Source: Tessaracoccus flavescens (GTDB taxonomy: Bacteria > Actinomycetota > Actinomycetes > Propionibacteriales > Propionibacteriaceae). Taken from it: a stretch of 64,000 nucleotides of DNA. The notes beneath the pieces are model-generated. The model was given only the letters and a program-made list of their open reading frames with translations, made no database searches and was not told where the DNA came from. The stretch lies in the NCBI RefSeq assembly GCF_001998865.1, contig NZ_CP019607.1, positions 3,100,001 through 3,164,000 on the forward strand, read 5' to 3'. Shown piece by piece: positions 37,942 through 44,989 of this stretch; position 1 is the first letter of the stretch, and every line of letters begins with the position of its first letter. The position numbers and the translations under genes are program-made.

Positions 37942-38873
37942 ACGGCCTACGCGACCTCCTGGACGACTACCTGGCGACCCGGCGGGCACTCGGGTTCAAG
38001 CTGACCGCGCCGGGCAAGGCGCTGGACGGGTTCGTGGGCTGGATGGAAGAGGCTGGCGAGCCCACGATCCGTCGCGACCTGGTGATCGCCTGGGCGGCGC
38101 AGTTCTCTCGCGGCACGGTGCTGGAGCGGTTGAACTACGTCCGCCAGTTCGCCGAGCACGTCGCCTGGTTCGACCCCGCGACCGAGGTCCCGATCCTCGA
38201 CGGGCGCCCCTATGGCGCTCATCGCCCTCGCCCGCTGATCTTCACCAGCGACCAGATCGACACGCTGCTCGCCGCGGCGGGGAGGCTGACCCCGCAGGTC
38301 CGGGCCGCGTCCTGGCAAACACTGCTCGGGCTGCTGACGGTGACCGGGATGCGGATCAGCGAGGCCCGGAACCTCAACGACGACGACATCACCACCGACG
38401 AGGACGCCGGTGATGGCAGCGGCTGGGCCAAGGTGACCGACACGAAGTTCGGCAAGTCCAGGCTCGTCCCGCTACACAAGTCCACGATGGACGCGATCCG
38501 CCGATACCAGCGGCTCCGGGATCGGACGTTCCCTACCCGGGCCACGACAGCGGTGTTCGTCGCCAGGCGGGGCACCCGGATCGCCCGCTCGACCGCGGGG
38601 AACACGTTCCGTGAGATCCGCGAGGCAGCCGGGCTGGCCGGCGGTCCGACCGGACCGGCGGCGAGGTTGCACGACTTCCGGCACACGTTCGCCACGACCA
38701 CTCTGATCGAGCACATCCGTGTTGGTGGTGATGTCGATCAGATGATGCCGGTCCTGTCGGCGTTCCTCGGACACGTCGGCCCGGAAGCGACCTACTGGTA
38801 TCTGTCGAACACCCCGGAACTGGCAGCGGCCCTCGTCGAGCGCATCCAAGCGAACGGGGCCGGCGATGAGTGA
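37938..38873 (+). CDS. RIT tyrosine recombinase B
   Basis: 311 residues from the ATG at 37938, chosen because it overlaps the preceding stop. Catalytic residues: Arg in TGMRISEARNL, Lys region around KFGKSRLVPL, HDFRHTFATTTL, LGHVGPEATYWYLS with the Tyr. It has a short N-terminal domain. It overlaps the third gene by eight bases, so translation of the trio is coupled. Confidence 0.9.
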   Translation: MNGLRDLLDDYLATRRALGFKLTAPGKALDGFVGWMEEAGEPTIRRDLVIAWAAQFSRGTVLERLNYVRQFAEHVAWFDPATEVPILDGRPYGAHRPRPLIFTSDQIDTLLAAAGRLTPQVRAASWQTLLGLLTVTGMRISEARNLNDDDITTDEDAGDGSGWAKVTDTKFGKSRLVPLHKSTMDAIRRYQRLRDRTFPTRATTAVFVARRGTRIARSTAGNTFREIREAAGLAGGPTGPAARLHDFRHTFATTTLIEHIRVGGDVDQMMPVLSAFLGHVGPEATYWYLSNTPELAAALVERIQANGAGDE

Positions 38874-39858
38874 CCTCGCGCCGCTGCTGCAACGGTTCTT
38901 CACCGACAAGCTCGACCGGCACCTGAACGCCAGCCCGCACACGAAAGCCGCCTACGCCGACACGTTCCGGCTCCTGCTGACCTACGCCCAGCAGGCCACC
39001 GGGATCGCCCCGTCGGCGTTGACCCTGGCCGATCTGGACGCGGACCTGATCGGCGGATTCCTCCAGCATCTGGAAACCGAGCGCGGGAACTCCGCCGCGA
39101 CCCGCAACGCCCGCCGGGCCGCGCTGCGGTCGTTCTTCAGCTACGCCAGCTACCGGGCACCCGACGCGATCGCGACGATCAGCCAAGTCCTCGCGATCCC
39201 CGCGAAACGCACCAAGACCACGCTCGTGTCGTTCCTGACCGCTGCCGAGGCCGAAGCCCTCATCGCAGCCCCGGACACCGGCACCTGGTTGGGGCGCCGT
39301 GACCGGCTCCTGCTGCACCTGGGCATCCAAACCGGACTCCGCGTCAGCGAGCTGACCAGCCTGCGCGTCGACAGCATCCAGATCGGCCCGCACAGCCAGC
39401 TCGAATGCATCGGCAAGGGCCGCAAGCAACGCGTGATCCCACTCCAGAAGAACACCGTCCAACTCCTCAACGCCTGGTTCGGCGAGCTTCCACCCGTACC
39501 GGACGGGCCACTGTTCCCGACCCACGCCGGGACACCCCTGACCAGGGCCGCCGTTGGGAAGCTCGTTACCCGCCACGCCGCGACCGCGGCCGAGAGGTGT
39601 CCTTCGTTGACAGACAAGAACGTCACGCCGCACACGCTGCGGCACACTTGCGCAATGAGCCTGCTGCACGCCGGGATCGACACCGCGAGCATCGCGCTCT
39701 GGCTCGGGCACGCGAACATCCAGACCACGCAGATCTACCTCCACGCCGACCTCGAACTCAAACGACGAACCCTCGAACGCGTCCCCGCGCTCGACGAGCG
39801 GCCACCAGCCCGATACAAGGCATCCGACGCTCTCATCGCGTTCCTCAAGAACCGCTGA
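38866..39858 (+). CDS. RIT tyrosine recombinase C
   Basis: 330 residues. Catalytic residues: Arg in TGLRVSELTSLR, Lys in IGKGRKQRVIPL, HTLRHTCAMSLL, and LGHANIQTTQIYLHAD with the Tyr. It closely resembles XerC/D-like phage integrases in layout. It is followed within 10 bases by the right hairpin end of the element. All three recombinases look intact, so the element may still be mobile. Confidence 0.9.
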   Translation: MSDLAPLLQRFFTDKLDRHLNASPHTKAAYADTFRLLLTYAQQATGIAPSALTLADLDADLIGGFLQHLETERGNSAATRNARRAALRSFFSYASYRAPDAIATISQVLAIPAKRTKTTLVSFLTAAEAEALIAAPDTGTWLGRRDRLLLHLGIQTGLRVSELTSLRVDSIQIGPHSQLECIGKGRKQRVIPLQKNTVQLLNAWFGELPPVPDGPLFPTHAGTPLTRAAVGKLVTRHAATAAERCPSLTDKNVTPHTLRHTCAMSLLHAGIDTASIALWLGHANIQTTQIYLHADLELKRRTLERVPALDERPPARYKASDALIAFLKNR

Positions 39859-39867
39859 CACTGCGAT

Positions 39868-39937
39868 GGTTATGTTGACCGGCTCAGCCGTTCACGCCCG
39901 CCTGGCCACGGCGCTCACCGAGCCGGTCAACATAACC
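39868..39937. repeat. Right subterminal inverted repeat of the RIT element
   Basis: GGTTATGTTGACCGGCTC (39868-39885) and GAGCCGGTCAACATAACC (39920-39937) are perfect 18-bp inverted copies 34 bases apart, carrying the same GTTATGTTGACCG core as the left pair. Confidence 0.85.
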
Positions 39938-40084
39938 CACAGGCCGACATACCGTCGCCAGATGCCTACTCGACGCTGGCGGGTTCAGACCCCTGATCCA
40001 CTCACTTCTGTGAAGAGCCACTTTGTGTAAGTGGTGGTGGCGTGGCTCCGCGGGCAGGGCTCGTGGGGAACGGAGCATCACTTC

Positions 40085-41368
40085 ATGAACGAGCAGAATG
40101 AGCACCCTGAGCTCGAGCCGGCGGTGCCGGCGGTTCGGGGTCCTGACATGGCAGAGCTGGCTGAGCATCTGGTCGCGACCGCCGGCGAGCGAGGGATCGC
40201 GCTCACGGGCGAGGGCGGGCTGCTGGCGGCGTTGACGAAGCAGGTCCTGCAGTCCGCGCTCGAGGCCGAGATGAGCGTGCATCTGGGCTACGACAGACAC
40301 GACCCGGTGGGCCGGAACCGGGGCAACTCCCGTAACGGATCGACACCCAAGACGGTCACCACCGAGGTCGGGAAGGTGACCGTCCAGGTCCCCCGAGACA
40401 GGGAGGGATCGTTCGAGCCGCGGATCATCGCGAAACGCCAACGCCGCCTGTTGGGCTTCGATGAGCAGGTGATCAGCCTCTATGCGAAGGGCATGACCAC
40501 CGGCGATATCGCCGCGCATCTGGCCGAGGTCTACGACACCGACATCTCCCGCGACACCGTCTCGACCGTGACCGCGAAAGTCGCCGAGGACCTGAAGGCG
40601 TGGCAGGCCCGTCCGCTGGACCGGATCTACCCAGTGATCATCATCGACGCGATCATCTTGAAGATCCGGGAAGGAAACGTCGCTAATAGGCCCGTTTACG
40701 TGGCGATGGGGCTCAATCTCGACGGGATCCGTGACGTGCTCGGGATCTGGGTCGGTCCCTCCGGTGGGGAGGGCGCGAAACAGTGGATGACGATGCTGAC
40801 AGACCTCAGGAATCGCGGCATCATGGACGCATACATCGTGTGCTGCGACGGCCTCAAAGGGTTGCCCGAGGCGATCGGGTCGATCTGGCCGTTGGCTGTG
40901 GTGCAGACCTGCGTGGTGCATCTGGTGCGCAACTCGCTGCGCTACTCGTCGCGGCAGCATTGGCAGAAGATCACCAGCCAGCTGCGCACGATCTACACCG
41001 CCTCGACGATCGACGAAGCCGAGTACCTGTTCGAGGAGTTCACCGAGGTCTGGCAGGCGAAGTATCCCGCGATGATCAACCTGTGGCGCAGCTCGTGGGC
41101 CGAGTTCGTCCCGTTCCTGGCGTTCCCTGCCGAGATCCGCAAACTGGTCTACACGACCAACGCGATCGAGTCACTCAACGCCAGGTTCCGGGCCGCGACC
41201 AGACGGCGGGGGCACTTCCCCGACGAGGCAGCCGCCTTGAAAGTGCTCTACCTGAGCATCCGGCACCGGGAACCGAACCGGCCCAACCCGACCGGCCAGA
41301 TCGCCGGCTGGAAGAACATCCTCAACGTCTTGGCCATGACCTACGGCGACCGCCTAGGCATCAACTAG
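40085..41368 (+). CDS. IS256-family transposase
   Basis: 427 residues from the ATG at 40085 (MNEQNEHPELE), which has homology from about residue 35; an alternative GTG lies 18 codons upstream. The family pattern is clear: YDRHDPVGRNRGNSRNG, the DDE domain with YPVIIIDAIILKIRE (first Asp), the second Asp in VCCDGLKGLPEA, CVVHLVRNSLRY, and TTNAIESLNARFR with the catalytic Glu. It appears intact. Its promoter region is separated from the left end by 4.6 kb of later insertions, which may have silenced it. Confidence 0.93.
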   Translation: MNEQNEHPELEPAVPAVRGPDMAELAEHLVATAGERGIALTGEGGLLAALTKQVLQSALEAEMSVHLGYDRHDPVGRNRGNSRNGSTPKTVTTEVGKVTVQVPRDREGSFEPRIIAKRQRRLLGFDEQVISLYAKGMTTGDIAAHLAEVYDTDISRDTVSTVTAKVAEDLKAWQARPLDRIYPVIIIDAIILKIREGNVANRPVYVAMGLNLDGIRDVLGIWVGPSGGEGAKQWMTMLTDLRNRGIMDAYIVCCDGLKGLPEAIGSIWPLAVVQTCVVHLVRNSLRYSSRQHWQKITSQLRTIYTASTIDEAEYLFEEFTEVWQAKYPAMINLWRSSWAEFVPFLAFPAEIRKLVYTTNAIESLNARFRAATRRRGHFPDEAAALKVLYLSIRHREPNRPNPTGQIAGWKNILNVLAMTYGDRLGIN

Positions 41369-41403
41369 CCATGACCACTTACACAAAGAAACTGACAGAC
41401 CCC

Positions 41404-41673
41404 TGTCCGACGGTGAAGCACTGTGCGGGGCCGAGCCGCCTGCAACAACGGCTCGGGCCACGTGGTCGACCCGGCTCGCCTTCGACAATGCTCCGGGCCA
41501 TTCTGGTTGGGCCGAAGAGCCTGTCAATTCCCCTCGCGTCCATCCGCCGGTGTCCCGGTCCGCCCGTTGACCGCGCATCGGGAGCACCCGCTGGTCGACA
41601 GTATTGATCGCCGAGCCGGTCGAGCGGAAGAGCAACAACGCCGCACCTGCCTTCCTCGACGCATACTGAAGGC
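41404..41673. other. Region right of IS256, no recognisable gene
   Basis: About 270 bases between the IS256 right end and the first cargo gene. There is a modest hairpin (GAGCCG / CGGCTC near 41432-41454) and no conserved coding sequence. It is a candidate deletion scar, because IS256 has no matching target duplication here. Confidence 0.35.
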
Positions 41674-42183
41674 ATGGGTAACCGCGAGCGCCGCAGCGAC
41701 TGGGAGGCGATGAACGCCGCCGAGGCGGTGCGCGCCTTCCGAGACCAGGACCAGGCGCTCGCCCAAGCGAAGTGGGCTCGGGTGGCCGCCCAAATGGGGG
41801 AACCGGCCATGCTCAGCAGCCTGTTCATCCCCGAGCCCGAGCAATGGGGCCTGCGCGGCGACCCTCACGCCTGGGCCGCACTCAAGGAGCATCTCTCCAC
41901 CACCGCAATCCCCTCGGACGCGGCCGAGACCAACCGCCTCCTCAGGGCCGCATTCAAGGCCGTAGTCGGCGCAGACCTCGACGACCCAGAGACCCCGGAG
42001 ACCGTCTTCCGCGACGAGTTCGCCCACGGCGGCACGACCAGCGGGCACGTCCACCTGCCCACCTGGCGCACCCGCCTCATCCCACTCCTGCTCACGCGCG
42101 CACGAGACCACGCCCGCGACCAAGCCCGCACCAAGATGGCGGACCTGGCTGCGCTGCAGAACGAACTGGGGCTCACCGAATAG
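41674..42183 (+). CDS. Hypothetical protein, island cargo
   Basis: 169 residues starting MGNRERRSDWEAMNAAEAV. It is a soluble, helix-rich charged protein; the C-terminal half (THLPTW-like HVHLPTWRTRLIPLLLTRARDHARDQARTK) is amphipathic and Arg-rich. I recognise no family. Codon use and a plausible ATG support coding. It runs convergently toward the next gene with 27 bases between stops. No function is proposed. Confidence 0.6.
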   Translation: MGNRERRSDWEAMNAAEAVRAFRDQDQALAQAKWARVAAQMGEPAMLSSLFIPEPEQWGLRGDPHAWAALKEHLSTTAIPSDAAETNRLLRAAFKAVVGADLDDPETPETVFRDEFAHGGTTSGHVHLPTWRTRLIPLLLTRARDHARDQARTKMADLAALQNELGLTE

Positions 42184-42210
42184 CAGCCTGAGTGTCGTGA
42201 CGCCAAGCCG

Positions 42211-42909
42211 TCAGCCGAGCAGCCGCATGAGCCGCACGCGCAGCCGCCCGTAGGCGGCGCGACCATCCCGGTCGGGCGCGGGCACCCGGATGACCGGAGG
42301 GTGACCCATCGCGGGAACAACGAGGTCTCGCAGCGCGTCGTGGTAGGCACGCTGCCGCTGGCGACCGCCCTCACCGAACCCGACCGCCGCCTTGCTTGCG
42401 CGGTACCTGTCCGACTGCAGCGACCAGGCGGCGCATAAGGCCCGATACTCCCCGATGTCGAACCCCAGCGGCCAGCCGCTCGGATAGAAGTCCAACGTCA
42501 CCAGCCGATGAGTGGTGAAATGCTGGGACTCGTCCACTTCGATGAACGTGCCCGTCGGCTCATGAACGAAATCCCCGGGCAGCGCCGTCAACCGCTTCGC
42601 CGCCTGAGTCTCGGGTTCCCCGCGCAGCGCGCTGAAGATGTCGGCCAGGACCCGACGCGCCGAGTCGGCCTGCTCGGGCAGCCCGAGGTGGCCGCGCTGG
42701 TTCAGCCACGGCACCCGAGCACGCCCAAGTGCAATCCCGTCGGCTTCCGCAGCCGCCGCGAACTCCCTCTCGCAATCTCCGACCGGCATGCACGCAGCAA
42801 ACCACACACGGCAGTCAGTAGGTTGCGACTCGGGAACACTGCAATCCCGGTCTCCGCGCCCGGACCCTCGGGCATCAAGCGACTGTCGGTGATGACCGAT
42901 AGAACCCAC
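42211..42909 (-). CDS. Hypothetical protein with a possible nuclease core (DUF7255-like)
   Basis: 232 residues in the longest frame; a second start at 42789 (MPVGDCERE) would give about 192 residues and avoids overlap with the promoter of the divergent gene. The central GTFIEVDESQHFTTHRLVTLDFYP resembles the E-x-D-E-x-QHF motif of small restriction-endonuclease-like proteins. The C-terminal half has an Arg-rich RQRQRAYHDALRDLV stretch. It diverges from the CoiA-like gene. The nuclease idea is inference from the motif and company. Confidence 0.5.
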   Translation of the reverse strand: MGSIGHHRQSLDARGSGRGDRDCSVPESQPTDCRVWFAACMPVGDCEREFAAAAEADGIALGRARVPWLNQRGHLGLPEQADSARRVLADIFSALRGEPETQAAKRLTALPGDFVHEPTGTFIEVDESQHFTTHRLVTLDFYPSGWPLGFDIGEYRALCAAWSLQSDRYRASKAAVGFGEGGRQRQRAYHDALRDLVVPAMGHPPVIRVPAPDRDGRAAYGRLRVRLMRLLG

Positions 42910-42927
42910 GCAGGAGGTGGAGTCGAG

Positions 42928-44115
42928 ATGCCACTGTCAGGACTGGTCGACGGGGACCGCGTGGTCAGCAGCCTTCTCACCGAGGAGGAGTGGGCTGCCC
43001 TCAAGGAAGACGTACGGGCCAAGCGCCGCGCCATCACGATGCCGTGCGGCTGGCCGGGCCTGGCGAAGACAAGCAAACTCGGCACCGCCTACTTCGCGCA
43101 TAAGCCCGGCGGCGACGGATGCAGCGCGGGGGAGACCGCCCAGCACCTCCTCGCCAAGGCGATCATTGTCAACGCCATCATCGCTGCCGGGTGGGAAGCC
43201 GAACCCGAAGCACGCGGCGACGGATGGATCGCGGACGTCATGGCCACCCGCGATGGGGTCCCCGTCGCCTTCGAAGTTCAGTGGAGCAACCAGACCCTCG
43301 ACAAGTACCGCCACCGCCAACAGCGCTACCGCGACGCAGGCATCGCCTCCATCGCCTGGTTCGCCCGCCACGCGGACCACCTACCGGTCACTGACAAGAA
43401 CCTCCCGGTCTTCCCGCTCACCATCAGCGACGAAGGCGAAGCCACCCTCCGCATCAGCGGAACCGAACTCCCCTTGTCCGAGGCCGTGGAGCGGCTCCTG
43501 ACCCGCCGCCGGCAGCACCGCGACTACTACGCCACCGGACAGCCTGCCGAGGCACTCGTCGAAGGTGCTGCGATGGACTGCTACCGGTGCAAGAAGGACT
43601 TCGGTGTCTGGTACGTCAACGAGATCAGAGTTCGCGGTCGCTGTGGTGGCGAAGCCTCTCGGGGTCGAGGCGTCGGCACGTTCCCAGAGAAACGGCCCGA
43701 GACGGAGCCGGACGTACGTGCGGCGGGGGAGCGGCTCGCCAAGTCGATGGGCGTGACCCCAGCCCGCCTCGGCCGCCGGTACACCAAGACCAGCGAGACC
43801 CACTACATGGCCTTCATCTGCCCCCACTGCAACGCCACCTGCGGCGAGATGTTCGTCGCCAACGAGTTCCGCTACGGCTCCGACCACGAGACCAAGGCGA
43901 CGCTGCCTCCCACGGCAGTGCGCCAGCCACACTGGTGCCTCGCCGGAGACGAGGGGCTCTGCCCGGTCCCACCCGCTTCGGTCATCGACGAACTCACACG
44001 AGCAGACGCCGTGGCTACGGGCTGGGCAGGGGCCACGGCCACGGTCACCCCGGTCGGCGTCCCCGGCGGCATCAGCGTCCACCAGGCGGTCAGCCGCATG
44101 TTCGGCGGCTTCTGA
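42928..44115 (+). CDS. CoiA-like family protein
   Basis: 395 residues. The ATG at 42928 follows CAGGAGGTGG; an ATG 12 codons upstream lacks such a site. The segment GWIADVMA...VAFEVQWSNQTLDKYRHRQQRY (about residues 97-132) is the PD-(D/E)XK nuclease core of CoiA-like competence proteins. The C-terminal half has cysteine pairs CYRCKK, CPHCNATCG, WCLAG and LCPVPP that probably bind zinc. CoiA acts on incoming DNA in competent Firmicutes; in actinobacteria such proteins often sit in mobile or defence regions, and the role is unknown. Confidence 0.7.
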   Translation: MPLSGLVDGDRVVSSLLTEEEWAALKEDVRAKRRAITMPCGWPGLAKTSKLGTAYFAHKPGGDGCSAGETAQHLLAKAIIVNAIIAAGWEAEPEARGDGWIADVMATRDGVPVAFEVQWSNQTLDKYRHRQQRYRDAGIASIAWFARHADHLPVTDKNLPVFPLTISDEGEATLRISGTELPLSEAVERLLTRRRQHRDYYATGQPAEALVEGAAMDCYRCKKDFGVWYVNEIRVRGRCGGEASRGRGVGTFPEKRPETEPDVRAAGERLAKSMGVTPARLGRRYTKTSETHYMAFICPHCNATCGEMFVANEFRYGSDHETKATLPPTAVRQPHWCLAGDEGLCPVPPASVIDELTRADAVATGWAGATATVTPVGVPGGISVHQAVSRMFGGF

Positions 44116-44432
44116 ACTTGCCAGCACGTATACGGCGTGTCGCGCAGGCTGAGCGCAGGGGAGCGGCCACCATTGAAGGTGGCGACGCGTCCGCGCCGTC
44201 TAACGTCCGGCGCTTCTTCCCCACGCCAACGGCCTTGGGGAGCCTGTATGCCCGGAACACCCGGAGACCGCCTCACCGGCGGTGCACTGCACGTTAGCGA
44301 CGGCTCTCGCCGGTCATGTGGAGACACGCCGTACGACCACGCGGTGAGCCTGCCGATGACGACTGGCAAGAGCAACCGGATTGTCGGCGGCTCCCCTTAC
44401 CTTCCCCCAGTTGAGTTCGACAGGAGCAGGCA
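44116..44432. other. Intergenic region before the OLD operon
   Basis: 317 bases without a recognisable gene. It should carry the promoter of the operon beginning at 44433. I see CCGGCGCTTC-type GC repeats and no clear terminator or regulatory palindrome. Confidence 0.4.
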
Positions 44433-44678
44433 ATGAGCAACGACAACCGCCGCCACGTGACCCAGAACGACGACGGGTCCTGGAGGGTCGCCAAGCCCGA
44501 CGCCCAGCGCGCCAGCGGCAACTTCGACACGCAGAAGGACGCCATCGCGGCCTCCGACCGCATCGTCCGCAACGCCGGAGGTGGAGAGACGGTCATCCAC
44601 GGACGCGACGGCAAAATCCGCGACTCCAAGACCATCGCCCCCGGCAACGACCCGTTCCCGCCTCGCGACAAGAAGTGA
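44433..44678 (+). CDS. DUF2188 domain protein
   Basis: 81 residues with the DUF2188 pattern: WRVAKPDAQRASGNFDTQKDAIAASDRIVRNAGGGETVIHGRDGKIRDSKTI. These small proteins fold like a double-stranded-RNA-binding or similar alpha/beta module and have no proven role; they occur in many mobile islands. ATG start with AGGAGCAGGCA upstream. First gene of the four-gene operon that ends with the OLD nuclease and bactofilin-like protein; seven bases separate it from the next gene. Confidence 0.75.
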   Translation: MSNDNRRHVTQNDDGSWRVAKPDAQRASGNFDTQKDAIAASDRIVRNAGGGETVIHGRDGKIRDSKTIAPGNDPFPPRDKK

Positions 44679-44685
44679 GCCAGCC

Positions 44686-44955
44686 GTGACCTTCAAGATG
44701 AACCCCGGAGCCGAGAAGGCCATCGCCGACATGGCGGTCAAGGCCATGTCCGCTCGATTCCAGCCCATCCTCGACGGCATCCACGCCGAGTACGCAGGCC
44801 AGCCGGTCGACATCATCAAGCCCGTACTCACACAGCGATGGGCAGCGGGCAACGCCGGAGCCAGCATCACCGACCCCGACCTCACCAACGTCGCGCAGGC
44901 CATCAGCGAGGGCAAGCGGGTCGTGATGGTCGACGGCCGACTCACCACCGACTGA
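44686..44955 (+). CDS. Hypothetical small protein in the OLD operon
   Basis: 89 residues from GTG (VTFKMNPGAEKAIAD); an ATG four codons in is possible. It is soluble and mixed helical, with GAEKAIADMAVKAMSARF forming a likely amphipathic helix and a C-terminal VAQAISEGKRVVMVDGRL. I do not recognise a family. Spacing to both neighbours (7 and 34 bases) places it in the operon. It could be a partner or regulator of the nuclease; this is inference. Confidence 0.55.
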   Translation: MTFKMNPGAEKAIADMAVKAMSARFQPILDGIHAEYAGQPVDIIKPVLTQRWAAGNAGASITDPDLTNVAQAISEGKRVVMVDGRLTTD

Positions 44956-44989
44956 CCCAACAACCACGCCAAACAGGGGGACACTACCC

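Larger units (their letters stand above)
36813..39952. mobile_element. Recombinase-In-Trio (RIT) element inside the ISL3 transposase
   Basis: Three overlapping tyrosine recombinase genes are enclosed by inverted ends: GGTATGTCG at 36838 and its complement ending at 39953, continuing to GTTATGTTGACCG with a few mismatches over about 30 bases. Hairpin-forming copies of that motif lie inside each end. The element is bracketed by CGTCGC at 36807-36812 and 39953-39958, a likely 5-6 bp duplication. At the left there is an extra perfect palindrome, TTATGCGGAATTCCGCATAA (36813-36832), with no match at the right, so the exact left border is uncertain. Confidence 0.85.
35566..40013 (+). pseudogene. ISL3-family transposase split by the RIT element
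   Basis: The 5' part (35566-36812, GTG start) encodes an N-terminal zinc-finger (CPGCAGPG, CVPCRRIW) and the DDE domain with GVDEHAW, AMDGFTGY and the distal GPTEAINGLLEHLRGTARGFRSIVNYVA. The last 18 codons (39959-40013, reading RCLLDAGGFRPLIHSLL and a stop) lie on the far side of the RIT element in the matching frame. The open frame running into the RIT end (AEFRISGGM...) is not transposase sequence. The fusion protein lacks only the last 18 residues, so some activity might remain. Confidence 0.92.
35421..40019. mobile_element. ISL3-family element inserted in the IS256 left end
   Basis: Perfect 15-bp terminal inverted repeats: GGCTCTTCACAGAAG at 35421-35435 and its complement at 40005-40019. 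The element is flanked by an exact 8-bp duplication ACTTTGTG (35413-35420 and 40020-40027), the size ISL3 elements make. An internal inverted repeat (35506-35518 with 35551-35563) precedes the transposase. The transposase is split by the RIT element. Confidence 0.92.
35399..41403. mobile_element. IS256-family element, interrupted by an ISL3 element
   Basis: The right inverted repeat is 41375-41403. The left repeat begins GGGGTCTGTC at 35399 and is split after 35420 by the ISL3 element; its remainder (TAAGTGG) resumes at 40028. Rejoined, the left and right ends match at about 25 of 29 bases. Flanking 8-base sequences (CCACAGAG and TGTCCGAC) do not match, so no target duplication is left. The transposase gene at 40085 is intact. 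Confidence 0.85.

Noticed and set aside
37003..39858. Tn554-type tnpABC module
   Set aside because: In Tn554 the third protein is not a tyrosine recombinase. Here all three have full Arg, HxxR and Tyr motifs and overlap, which is the RIT arrangement.
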